6,246 bases of DNA from an uncultured Clostridia bacterium (GCA_946563605.1 CAMNVW010000087.1:1-6246), one strand, 5' to 3'. Positions 1 through 6,191 are shown, counted from the first letter of the stretch. Numbers and translations: made by a program. Notes: generated by a model not told the origin, from the letters alone.

Positions 1-122
1 CGTGGAAATCCATCCGTTACACAAGGGGTCTTTTATCTGCACAAAATCGCAGATTGCAGACTTCGTCTGCCGCACTGCCGTGCGTGTGGTTCAAACGAGG
101 GTCACTGCCTCTATCGTTTTTT
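1..122 (+). repeat. Dispersed repeat, left copy of an inverted pair
   Basis: This stretch aligns without gaps to the reverse complement of 6064-6185. By hand count about 104 of 122 bases match (roughly 85%), with an identical 36-base core at 41-76. The core carries small hairpins: GCAGAC/GTCTGC at 56-70 with loop TTC, and CGCAC/GTGCG at 71-84 with loop TGCC. The second stem is kept in both copies while its loop differs, which suggests a conserved structure. The copy ends in a T run at 117-122. Similarity begins at base 1, so the true left boundary may lie outside the window. No open reading frame or transposase is associated with it. I read it as an intergenic dispersed repeat; its function is unknown. 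Confidence 0.85.
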
Positions 123-139
123 GATTATTTATTTTATAG

Positions 140-207
140 TTGGGACGTTGTCCCAAACCCTACCAAAGGCGCTGCCTTTGGAATCTGCCGCCTTTTGTAA
201 AAGGCGG
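140..207. repeat. Array of three perfect hairpins
   Basis: Three separate perfect inverted repeats follow each other. Hairpin A (140-156) has arms TTGGGAC/GTCCCAA and a 3-base loop. Hairpin B (163-181) has arms CCAAAGGC/GCCTTTGG and a 3-base loop. Hairpin C (188-207) has arms CCGCCTTT/AAAGGCGG around TGTA. Spacers are only 6 bases each. No T run follows on the plus strand, so this is not a plain intrinsic terminator for plus-strand transcription. From memory, similar sequences recur between genes in Faecalibacterium-like Clostridia, so a dispersed palindromic repeat is the best reading. It lies in the leader or promoter region of the helicase gene. Confidence 0.8.
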
Positions 208-224
208 GCGAAAACTTTTATAAC
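195..224 (+). promoter_or_regulatory. Possible helicase promoter (weak)
   Basis: A TTGTAA hexamer (195-200) and a TATAAC hexamer (219-224) are separated by 18 bases, in the only sizeable non-coding stretch upstream of the helicase. The -35 candidate overlaps hairpin C. Each hexamer matches the vegetative consensus only partly, and the region is A/T-rich, so chance occurrence is quite possible. If used, the transcript would have a leader of about 60-65 bases. Confidence 0.3.
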
Positions 225-279
225 AAAACAAATAACATCATCGTACAAACTGAAAAGGAAAATCAGTTCATCAACTTTT

Positions 280-285
280 GGAGGG
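280..285 (+). promoter_or_regulatory. Ribosome binding site that decides the helicase start
   Basis: GGAGGG lies 10-11 bases before ATG 296. It overlaps the codons that follow the alternative in-frame TTG at 278, so that TTG could not use it. The ATG at 296 is therefore the better start. Confidence 0.85.
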
Positions 286-295
286 CAACACAACT

Positions 296-1444
296 ATGCA
301 GCAACAATCCTTTTCTTCTTTGAACATACAGCCGCAGATTTTGCAGGCGGTGGATGCAATGGGCTTTCGGGATATGACCGAGGTTCAGCAAAAAGCGATT
401 CCTCCGATGCTGGAGGGCAGAGATGTCATCGCAAAAGCGCCGACCGGCACCGGCAAAACCTGCGCCTTCGGTATTCCTTTGATTGAACAAATTGATCCCG
501 CCTGCTCACAGATTCAGGCGCTGATCCTTGCGCCGACCAGAGAGCTTGCGACACAAATCTGCGATGACATATGCTGCCTAACGCGCTTTCTGCCGGAAAT
601 CAAAACCGTTGTCGTTTACGGCGGGCAGTCTATGGAACGTCAAAAACAGCAGCTGAAAAAAGGCTGCCACATTTTGGTGGCAACCCCTGGTCGTCTGCTT
701 GATTTGATGCAGCACCGCTTTGTGTCCTTGAACAGCGTTTGCATGGCAGTCTTGGACGAAGCGGACAAAATGCTGGATATGGGCTTTTATAAGGACGTCC
801 GCAAAATTCTGGACAGCTTAAAAAACTTAAAACAGATGTCTATGTTCTCGGCAACCATCTCGCGGGAGGTCATGGACATCGGCTGGCTGTATCAGCGCGA
901 CGCGGAGGAAATCACCGTTTTGCCGGTACAGGAAAGCGAACCGAAAATCGACCAGTACAGTATCCAGTGCATCGGTCGCGAAAAAATCGACATCATCCTG
1001 AGGCTGATGAAACAATTTGAAGTTTCGCGCGCCATTATATTCTGCAACACCATCTACACCACCGGCATGGTATCGGAACAGCTGCACGCAAACGGATTAA
1101 ACACCGCCTGTCTGCACGGCGATATGCGCCAGTCGGAACGCAATAAAATCATGGAAAAATACAAGACCGGCAAAATCGACATTCTTGTTGCAACCGACGT
1201 TGCCGCCCGTGGAATCGACGTCAGCGACATTCAGGTCGTCTTTAACTACGACATCTCCCCCGAAAACGATTCCTACCTGCACCGCATCGGCAGAACCGGA
1301 CGAGCCAAAAAAGAGGGAATCTCCTTTATCCTCCACTCCAAGGACGAGCAAAAGCGTCTGGACTCCATCATCCGCTACACAAAGTCAAACATCCTTCCTC
1401 TGGAGATGGACGGCTGGGGTGTCTTCAAAAAAGTCAGCAAATAA
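296..1444 (+). CDS. DEAD-box ATP-dependent RNA helicase, minimal core
   Basis: The predicted product has 382 residues and should use ATP to unwind or remodel short RNA duplexes in the cytoplasm. All family motifs are visible in order: Q-motif region 6-36 with GF at 23-24 and Gln31; motif I APTGTGKT (48-55); Ia PTRELA (80-85); GG (109-110); Ib TPGR (130-133); II DEAD (154-157); III SAT (185-187); IV IIFCNT (247-252); QxxR (279-282); V around ATDVAARGID (299-308); VI HRIGRTGR (329-336). Motif I has Pro where Gln is common in bacterial members. Only about 46 residues follow motif VI, so there is no RRM or basic tail of the DbpA, DeaD or CshA kinds. This leaves the two RecA-like lobes only. Possible roles are ribosome assembly, RNA decay or cold adaptation; sequence alone cannot choose. 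It stands alone on its strand and ends just before a strong terminator. The ATG is chosen over an in-frame TTG at 278 because of GGAGGG at 280-285. Confidence 0.95.
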   Translation: MQQQSFSSLNIQPQILQAVDAMGFRDMTEVQQKAIPPMLEGRDVIAKAPTGTGKTCAFGIPLIEQIDPACSQIQALILAPTRELATQICDDICCLTRFLPEIKTVVVYGGQSMERQKQQLKKGCHILVATPGRLLDLMQHRFVSLNSVCMAVLDEADKMLDMGFYKDVRKILDSLKNLKQMSMFSATISREVMDIGWLYQRDAEEITVLPVQESEPKIDQYSIQCIGREKIDIILRLMKQFEVSRAIIFCNTIYTTGMVSEQLHANGLNTACLHGDMRQSERNKIMEKYKTGKIDILVATDVAARGIDVSDIQVVFNYDISPENDSYLHRIGRTGRAKKEGISFILHSKDEQKRLDSIIRYTKSNILPLEMDGWGVFKKVSK

Positions 1445-1451
1445 TTTTATA

Positions 1452-1509
1452 AAAAAACATCTCGGGTTCCTGATTCTTAACCAAAAGAACGGAACCCGAG
1501 ATGTTTTTT
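1452..1509. terminator. Bidirectional terminator shared by convergent genes
   Basis: A perfect 19-bp inverted repeat (1452-1470 with 1491-1509) has an A run at its left foot and a T run at its right foot, so it can terminate transcription from either strand. The 20-base loop holds a further 5-bp stem, TTCTT (1474-1478) with AAGAA (1485-1489). It starts 8 bases after the helicase stop and ends 10 bases before the stop of the opposing gene. Confidence 0.93.
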
Positions 1510-1519
1510 ACGCAAACAA

Positions 1520-1966
1520 TCAGTTTGCCCGATTATGAAATCCTTTGATGATCGGATGATTTTTTATGAGTGTCATCAAAAATCCCATCTCCGCAAAACC
1601 GGAGCTGAACCAGTAAATTTCTGAACCATAATGTTCGCTGGAAAACAGCAACTTTCCTTCTTGATACAGCTGGAAAGTAAAGTATTTCAGATTGTTTCCT
1701 TCTGCAACACAATCTTTTGTCAGCTGCAAGAGCATCTCCGGCGAAATTTTTCCGGCAAACACAAGTTCTTCCCCAGCGGAAGGCTGCTCTTCTCCAAACG
1801 CTCTGCCAAAGGCTATTCCCTGTGCATCGTCTGCCCAGCAGCGAAGTTCAAAAGAATCCGCTTTTTCGGCGGCCTTACTGACAAGTTCGCGCCACCAATC
1901 ATATTCCTCAAAAACTTCTTTGCCGCTTTCGTTCGTTTCATGTGTTTCAAATTCCAAAATCAACAT
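1520..1966 (-). CDS. Hypothetical protein, 148 residues, unrecognised
   Basis: I do not recognise a family. The product is small, acidic and predicted soluble, with no signal peptide or clear membrane segment. The N-terminal half is rich in Glu/Asp and Trp (EYDWW at 22-26) and contains RCWADDAQGIAFGRAFGEE at about 43-61. The C-terminal part has SEIYWFSSGFAEMGFLMTLI at about 115-134, which looks like a buried core and is probably the most conserved part. The ATG at 1966 is preferred over an in-frame TTG at 1987 because a purine-rich stretch (GGAAAGAAGAG) precedes it at a usable distance, while the TTG has no ribosome binding site. It lies 73 bases downstream of pheT on the same strand, beyond a modest hairpin, and converges on the helicase gene. 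I see no convincing promoter of its own, so readthrough from pheT is possible. A single-domain immunity or helper protein is conceivable but unsupported. Confidence 0.75.
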   Translation of the reverse strand: MLILEFETHETNESGKEVFEEYDWWRELVSKAAEKADSFELRCWADDAQGIAFGRAFGEEQPSAGEELVFAGKISPEMLLQLTKDCVAEGNNLKYFTFQLYQEGKLLFSSEHYGSEIYWFSSGFAEMGFLMTLIKNHPIIKGFHNRAN

Positions 1967-2000
1967 CGTAATTTCTCTTCTTTCCAACTAATGTAACAGC

Positions 2001-2029
2001 AAACCTCCGGCTGAAACAGTCGGAGGTTT
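2001..2029 (-). terminator. Likely pheST operon terminator
   Basis: The arms AAACCTCCG (2001-2009) and CGGAGGTTT (2021-2029) form a perfect 9-bp stem. An inner CTG/CAG pairing leaves a 3-base loop. It begins 11 bases after the pheT stop on the minus strand. The T run after the stem is only three bases before GCTG, so termination may be incomplete and the next gene could be reached by readthrough. Confidence 0.6.
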
Positions 2030-2039
2030 ATGGTTTGGA

Positions 2040-4418
2040 TTATTGTCTGATCTCTGCGCCGAGATCTTCCATTGCTTTGAGGATTTTGCTCATTGCGGAG
2101 TTGACTTCTTCATCGGTCAGCGTGCGGTCTGCTGCGCGCAGCGTAATGTTGAAGGCAACGCTCTTCTTACCCTGTGCAATCTGACTGCCTTTGTAAACGT
2201 CAAACAGCTCGATCTTTTCCAGAATCTTGCCGACTGCGTTCTTGATTGCTTTTTCCATTGTCAGAACCGGCAGCTCATCGTTGCACAGCAGTGCAAGGTC
2301 ACGAGTGGATGCTGGGAATTTCGGCATTGGAACATAGCTTCTCTCATCGTTTTCCAGCGCAAACAACATTCTCATGTTGAGCTTGCCGACATAGGTGCGG
2401 ACATTGATACCGTAGTTTGCGCATACCAGCGGATGGATCTCACCGATGATACCAAATTCTTCCCCATCCTTGGAAAGAACTGCACAGCGTCCCGGATGGA
2501 AGGTCGGGTTATCCTGGCACGCTTCAACGTCGTAATCTGTAATACCCAGAACTTCCAGCAGATTTTCAACGACACCCTTGAGGGTGAAGAAATCTTTGTT
2601 TTCGCCGTACATACCCAGCACAAGGTTTGGAACCTCATCCGGCAGCAGGTCGTCCTCGACCGGCAGATACTCGTTGCCAATTTCATACAGAGAAACTGCA
2701 CTGTTGCGGTTGTTGTAGTTCTTTGCGAGAATATCCATCATGGACGGAATCGCATTGGTTCTCATGATGCTGGTATCCTCGCCCAATGGATTAAGGATAA
2801 CAACCGAATTGCGCTTTGGATCATCCTTTGGAAGACGAATCTTATCGTACTGCTTCGGGCTGACAAAGGAATAGGTCATGATCTCATACATTCCCTGTGC
2901 AAGCATGGTCTGATTAACAGTTCTTTCAAACTGCTGATACTCGCTGTACTTGCCCTGTGGGTTGCCCTTTGCGGTGGTAACAGGAATGTTGTTATAGCCG
3001 TAGATGCGCGCGATTTCTTCCGCAATATCTGCTTTATGCTCCACATCTCCGCGGAAGGACGGAACGGTGATTTCGTTGCCGTTCAGAACGAAGTGCAGGC
3101 TTGTCAGGATTTCCTTCATGCGCTCTTCTGGAATATTGGTGCCGAGGAAACGGTTTGTCCAGTCTGCATCCAGATGCAAAACGGTTGGTTGATAGTTGGA
3201 ATTGTCGATATCGATGATACCGTCCACCACTTCACCTGCGCCCAGTTGTTCAACCAGTTCGCACGCACGCATGATTGCCGGCAGACAATTCTGTGGGTCA
3301 AGACCTTTTTCAAAGCGGCCAGAAGATTCTGTTCTCATGCCAAGCTTCTTTGCGGTGACACGGACAGAGCTGCCCTTGAAGCAAGCCGACTCGAACACAA
3401 CTGTGTGGGTACCTTCGTTGATGCCGCTGTATTCGCCGCCCATGACGCCTGCTACGGCGCTTGCCTTTTCAGAATCAGCGATGACAAGCATATCCTCGCT
3501 TAAATTTCTTTCCACACCGTCCAGTGTTTTGATGGTCTCTCCGGTGCGCGCATTTCTAACGATGATCTTATGATCCTTTACATACTCAATATCGAATGCG
3601 TGCATTGGCTGACCATATTCGAGCATGACATAGTTGGTAATATCGACGATGTTGTCGATTGGACGAACGCCGCTTGCACGCAGTCTTTCTCTCATCCAAC
3701 GTGGGGAAGAACCGATTTTTACATTCTTAACCACTCTTGCAACGTATCTCTGGCAGAGTTCGGTGTTCTGAACTTCTTCCGACAGATAATCTTTGATATC
3801 GCCGCCGCAGCCCTTTACAACAGGGGTCGGGATATTCACCGGTTTGTCGAAGGTAGCTGCGACTTCTCTTGCAAGACCCAGTACAGACAGACAATCCGGT
3901 CTGTTTGGTGTAATTTCAAACTCAACGCAGGTATCGTTGCAGCCGATAGCAGAAGCGATGTCCTGACCTGGTTTGCATTCCTCCTGAAGCAGGAAAATGC
4001 CATCCTCTGCCGCATATGGGAAATCACCTTTGGTGAGGTTGAGCTCCGCAATAGAACACATCATACCGTTGGACATGACACCTCTGAGCTTACCCTTGGT
4101 AATTTTAACGCCGTTTGGCAGCTGCGATTTGTGCAGTGCAGCCGGCACAAGGTCTCCCACATGGACGTTAGAAGCGCCGGTAACGATTTGAACAGGTTCA
4201 TCCTTGCCGACATCCAGCTGGCAGATGACCAGATGGTCAGAATCAGGATGCGGCTCCACCTGCAGAATCTTGCCGACCACTACATTTTTAACATCCTCAA
4301 ATTCGGTTTCCCAGCCCTCTACTTTAGAGCCGGACATACTCATTGCTTCGGAGAAATCTCTCATCGAAACATTTCCAATATCTACATAATCTTTCAGCCA
4401 TCTCATCGAAAGATTCAT
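2040..4418 (-). CDS. pheT: Phenylalanine--tRNA ligase beta subunit
   Basis: This is the beta subunit of the alpha2-beta2 enzyme that attaches Phe to tRNA-Phe in the cytoplasm. It helps bind the tRNA and carries the editing site that removes mischarged Tyr. At 792 residues it is of normal bacterial full length. Domains visible are: an EMAP-like tRNA-binding domain at about 40-155 (HPDSDHLVICQLDVG at 57-71); EITPNRPDCLSVLGLAREVA at 168-187; the B3/B4 editing domain at about 210-385, including PIDNIVDITNYV (253-264), PMHAFD (271-276), GVMGGE (324-329) and RFEKGLDP (368-375); a B5 domain ending in FRGDVEHKADIAEEIARIYG (455-474); a catalytic-like core at about 490-690; and a C-terminal anticodon-binding (FDX-ACB) domain from about 699 (PKFPASTRDLAL). 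The start is supported by GGAAAGGAA (4428-4436) 9 bases before the ATG. It lies 126 bases after pheS, presumably on the same T-box-controlled transcript. Confidence 0.98.
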   Translation of the reverse strand: MNLSMRWLKDYVDIGNVSMRDFSEAMSMSGSKVEGWETEFEDVKNVVVGKILQVEPHPDSDHLVICQLDVGKDEPVQIVTGASNVHVGDLVPAALHKSQLPNGVKITKGKLRGVMSNGMMCSIAELNLTKGDFPYAAEDGIFLLQEECKPGQDIASAIGCNDTCVEFEITPNRPDCLSVLGLAREVAATFDKPVNIPTPVVKGCGGDIKDYLSEEVQNTELCQRYVARVVKNVKIGSSPRWMRERLRASGVRPIDNIVDITNYVMLEYGQPMHAFDIEYVKDHKIIVRNARTGETIKTLDGVERNLSEDMLVIADSEKASAVAGVMGGEYSGINEGTHTVVFESACFKGSSVRVTAKKLGMRTESSGRFEKGLDPQNCLPAIMRACELVEQLGAGEVVDGIIDIDNSNYQPTVLHLDADWTNRFLGTNIPEERMKEILTSLHFVLNGNEITVPSFRGDVEHKADIAEEIARIYGYNNIPVTTAKGNPQGKYSEYQQFERTVNQTMLAQGMYEIMTYSFVSPKQYDKIRLPKDDPKRNSVVILNPLGEDTSIMRTNAIPSMMDILAKNYNNRNSAVSLYEIGNEYLPVEDDLLPDEVPNLVLGMYGENKDFFTLKGVVENLLEVLGITDYDVEACQDNPTFHPGRCAVLSKDGEEFGIIGEIHPLVCANYGINVRTYVGKLNMRMLFALENDERSYVPMPKFPASTRDLALLCNDELPVLTMEKAIKNAVGKILEKIELFDVYKGSQIAQGKKSVAFNITLRAADRTLTDEEVNSAMSKILKAMEDLGAEIRQ

Positions 4419-4544
4419 AACTTTTCATTCCTTTCCGTAATGATTCTATGTTCAGTTTCCAGAAAACCAGATAGTTTTCACGTGCGTCCACAAATATTTT
4501 TTTGCATGGCGCACTTTCCTTTGCTGATTTAAGTTTCAAGCCGG
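4419..4544 (-). other. Unusually long pheS-pheT intergenic gap
   Basis: The gap holds the pheT ribosome binding site (4428-4436) and a 6-bp hairpin, GAAAAC/GTTTTC with a 6-base loop (4462-4479). It also has a possible nine-codon mini-ORF (4507 down to 4478), preceded by AAAGGAAAG at a somewhat long but usable distance. I see no strong terminator and no good promoter, so pheT is probably co-transcribed with pheS. The mini-ORF is too short to judge by coding signal. Confidence 0.5.
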
Positions 4545-5564
4545 TTAAAACTGATTCAAGAAACGGACGTTGTTCTCGAAAAACAGACGAAGGTCGTTGA
4601 TGTTATAACGTCTCATAACGATACGTTCAAGACCCATACCAAATGCAAAGCCGCTGTATTCCTCTGGATCAATTCCGCAGTTCTTCAATACTTTTGGATG
4701 TACCATTCCGCAGCCAAGAATCTCGATCCAGCCTTCGCCTTTGCACAGTGGGCATCCCTCGCCGTGGCAGTTAAAGCACTGAACATCCATCTCTGCGGAA
4801 GGCTCGGTGAATGGGAAGTGATGCGGTCTGAAACGTACAACCGAATCTTCTCCGTACAAGCGTTTTACAAAGACCTCCAGCGTACCCTTCAAGTCCGACA
4901 TGGTGATGTTTTTGTCAACAACCAGACCCTCGATCTGATGGAACAGTGGGGAGTGTGTTGCGTCAACCGCGTCAGAACGGTAAACACGTCCAGGCGCCAA
5001 AATGCGAATCGGTGGTTTCTGGTTCTCCATAGTTCTAATCTGCATTGGGGAAGTCTGTGTTCTCAATACAACATTATCATTGATGTAGAATGTATCCTGT
5101 GTATCTCTTGCAGGATGATCCTTCGGAACGTTGAGCGCTTCAAAGTTGTAGTAATCCAGTTCAACCTCCGGTCCCTGTGCAATCTCAAAACCCATGCCAA
5201 TGAAGATTTCCTTGATTTCGTCCAGCACGATGGTCAGCGGATGTTTTTTGCCGATTTCCTGCTTGCTTCCCGGCAGTGTAACGTCCAGGGTTTCGCAAGC
5301 CAGACGGAGATCCAACATTTTGCTCTCGAGATTCAGCTTTGTTTCTTCCAGTTTTTCTTCAATGTCAGCGCGAACCTGATTTGCCAGCTGTCCTACAACC
5401 GGTCTTTCCTCTGCGGAAAGCTTACCCATTTGCTTGAGGATTGCGGTCAGCTCACCTTTTTTTCCAAGATATTTTACTCTAACGGCATCCAAAGCTTTCA
5501 GATCCTGCGAATGTGCCAATTCTTCAAACGCCTTTTTTGCGATTTCTTCCAGCGCAGCTTTCAT
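4545..5564 (-). CDS. pheS: Phenylalanine--tRNA ligase alpha subunit
   Basis: This is the catalytic alpha subunit of phenylalanyl-tRNA synthetase. It activates Phe with ATP and transfers it to tRNA-Phe as a partner of PheT. Its 339 residues are a normal length for the family. Residues 1-90 form the expected helical N-terminal coiled-coil arm that contacts tRNA. The class II synthetase core follows: motif 1 region GFEIAQGPEVELDYYNFEAL (125-144), motif 2 RVYRSDAVDATHSPLFHQIEG (193-213), PSAEMDV (255-261) and motif 3 GFAFGMGLERIVM (305-317). Ala307 lies in the GFAFGMG segment lining the Phe pocket. A CxxC-x4-CxxC cluster (Cys263, 266, 271, 274) precedes GWIEILGCGMVHP; such clusters occur in many Firmicutes PheS proteins and may bind a metal. 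The start has AGGAA (5574-5578) 9 bases upstream of the ATG. Expression should depend on the T-box leader immediately upstream. Confidence 0.98.
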   Translation of the reverse strand: MKAALEEIAKKAFEELAHSQDLKALDAVRVKYLGKKGELTAILKQMGKLSAEERPVVGQLANQVRADIEEKLEETKLNLESKMLDLRLACETLDVTLPGSKQEIGKKHPLTIVLDEIKEIFIGMGFEIAQGPEVELDYYNFEALNVPKDHPARDTQDTFYINDNVVLRTQTSPMQIRTMENQKPPIRILAPGRVYRSDAVDATHSPLFHQIEGLVVDKNITMSDLKGTLEVFVKRLYGEDSVVRFRPHHFPFTEPSAEMDVQCFNCHGEGCPLCKGEGWIEILGCGMVHPKVLKNCGIDPEEYSGFAFGMGLERIVMRRYNINDLRLFFENNVRFLNQF

Positions 5565-5602
5565 CTTCTATCATTCCTTTCATATCCTTGTGTTTTGCGC
5601 AT

Positions 5603-5652
5603 AAAAAAAGCCTTCCGCCTCCGATGCCATGACAACATCAGGGACGAAAAGC
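5603..5652 (-). terminator. T-box leader terminator
   Basis: On the minus-strand transcript a 17-nt arm (5652-5636) pairs with 5626-5610 across a 9-nt loop. The pairing has one C-A mismatch and a few G-U pairs, and seven T follow (5609-5603). The 5' arm includes CGTCCC (5646-5641), the same bases needed for the antiterminator, so the two structures exclude each other. It ends 38 bases before the pheS ATG. Confidence 0.9.
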
Positions 5653-5901
5653 AATTTGTTTTCCGCGGTACCACCCATTTTCCGGTTTCAAATGCAACCG
5701 GCATCTCATTGTGCATATAACGGTGCCTTCCGTTTCTCCCTACTAAGATAGACTGTTTCAGGAGAACCGCTCCCAGGTGAAACTTCACATTCCCGCTTTC
5801 CTGCGCCGCTTTCAGCCGATGGCGGCAGCTCTCTGAAAAAGAAATGATGCAGGATGTTACTCTTCCTGTTCTCTGCGTTTTTTATGCGATTTCGTTTGGA
5901 T
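5603..5901 (-). ncRNA. T-box riboswitch sensing uncharged tRNA-Phe (pheST leader)
   Basis: The leader has every expected T-box part. Stem I is closed by GAGAAC (5868-5873) with GTTCTC (5762-5767). It includes AGTAA (5857-5861), an AGAGAGC segment, and a distal GCCGC/GCGGC stem (5822-5826 with 5805-5809). The specifier is TTC at 5779-5781, followed by A, as expected for a Phe leader. Stem II has a hairpin AACGG/CCGTT (5719-5734), and stem III is CCGGTT/AACCGG (5682-5701). The T-box itself, ATGGGTGGTACCGCG (5664-5678), carries TGGT at 5670-5673 to pair with ACCA of the uncharged tRNA. The antiterminator pairs GGG and GCG of the T-box with CGTCCC (5641-5646). When Phe-tRNA is mostly charged, the terminator at 5603-5652 forms instead. 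The tRNA specificity is inferred from the specifier, the discriminator match and the downstream genes, which all agree. Confidence 0.95.
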
Positions 5902-5908
5902 AAAGATT

Positions 5909-5937
5909 AGGATAGCACAACTTTTCTTTTCTTGCAA
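5909..5937 (-). promoter_or_regulatory. pheST promoter
   Basis: TTGCAA (5932-5937) and TATCCT (5909-5914) are separated by exactly 17 bases. TG lies one base before the -10 hexamer, giving an extended -10. Upstream DNA is strongly A/T-rich and could act as an UP element. The predicted transcription start is near 5901-5903, just where the T-box leader begins. Confidence 0.75.
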
Positions 5938-5940
5938 GTG

Positions 5941-6063
5941 GTAAACCGATTTTTTGAGATAAATTTTATTTTATTGTAAAAGTTTTACTCAATTTTTTTC
6001 AAAAAATTGAGGGTCTTTAGGGCAGAGTGCGAAACACCCAAAACAAAAATAATATAAAAAAAT
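5941..6063. other. A/T-rich non-coding stretch upstream of the pheST promoter
   Basis: There is no gene here. Most of the stretch is A/T-rich, with a G+C-richer part at about 6011-6040. It includes the abutting palindromes annotated at 5976-6011 and ends in A-rich sequence where the right copy of the dispersed repeat begins. I see no second convincing promoter. Confidence 0.6.
5976..6011. repeat. Two abutting A/T-rich palindromes
   Basis: GTAAAAGTTTTAC (5976-5988) is a perfect palindrome around a single central base. Sharing its last base, CTCAATTTTTT/AAAAAATTGAG (5988-6011) forms an 11-bp stem with a 2-base loop. They lie about 40-75 bases upstream of the pheST -35 box. They could be a protein-binding site, or a terminator for transcription arriving from either side, since long A and T runs sit within the arms. 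No specific regulator can be named. Confidence 0.6.
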
Positions 6064-6185
6064 AAAAATCGATAGTGGCAGTAACTTTCGTTCGAGGCGC
6101 TCGCACGTGAGTGCGGCAGACGAAGTCTGCAATCTGCGATTTTGTACAAATAAAATCCCACTTGTGTAACGGATGGATTGCCACG
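6064..6185 (-). repeat. Dispersed repeat, right (inverted) copy
   Basis: This is the reverse complement partner of 1-122, with an identical 36-base core at 6110-6145. On the plus strand it shows CGCAC/GTGCG (6102-6115) with loop GTGA, and GCAGAC/GTCTGC (6116-6130) with loop GAA. Differences from the left copy cluster at the gene-proximal end (6064-6109) and at about 6146-6160. A few more matching bases cannot be tested because the left copy is cut by the window edge. Confidence 0.85.
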
Positions 6186-6191
6186 CTTCCC

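Noticed and set aside
121..486. 121-codon plus-strand frame at the left
   Set aside because: It spans the hairpin array and then the helicase in a different frame. The helicase frame has all motifs.
1978..2007. Promoter for the 148-residue gene within the pheT terminator region
   Set aside because: An extended -10-like TGTTACATT is present on the minus strand, but no acceptable -35 hexamer lies at the right distance and the overlap with the hairpin makes it unconvincing.
2043..3503. 486-codon open frame on the plus strand opposite pheT
   Set aside because: It lies antisense to a pheT gene with all domains intact, has an unusual composition rich in Cys, His and Phe, and has no recognisable domain or suitable ribosome binding site. 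Long antisense frames arise from codon bias.
3570..4532. 320-codon plus-strand frame opposite the 5' part of pheT
   Set aside because: It is a shadow of pheT, with no motif and no gene-like context.
4324..4539. 71-codon minus-strand frame across the pheS-pheT gap
   Set aside because: It overlaps the start of pheT in another frame. The pheT start has its own good ribosome binding site, and no family match is evident.
4698..5720. 340-codon plus-strand frame opposite pheS and the leader
   Set aside because: It is the antisense of pheS and runs into the T-box leader. No family features are visible.
5561..5788. 75-codon minus-strand frame upstream of pheS
   Set aside because: It covers the T-box and terminator, whose structure fully explains the sequence.
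1..6185. Composite transposon with the 122-bp repeats as ends
   Set aside because: There is no transposase or integrase between the repeats, the cargo is core housekeeping genes, and no target-site duplication can be assessed.
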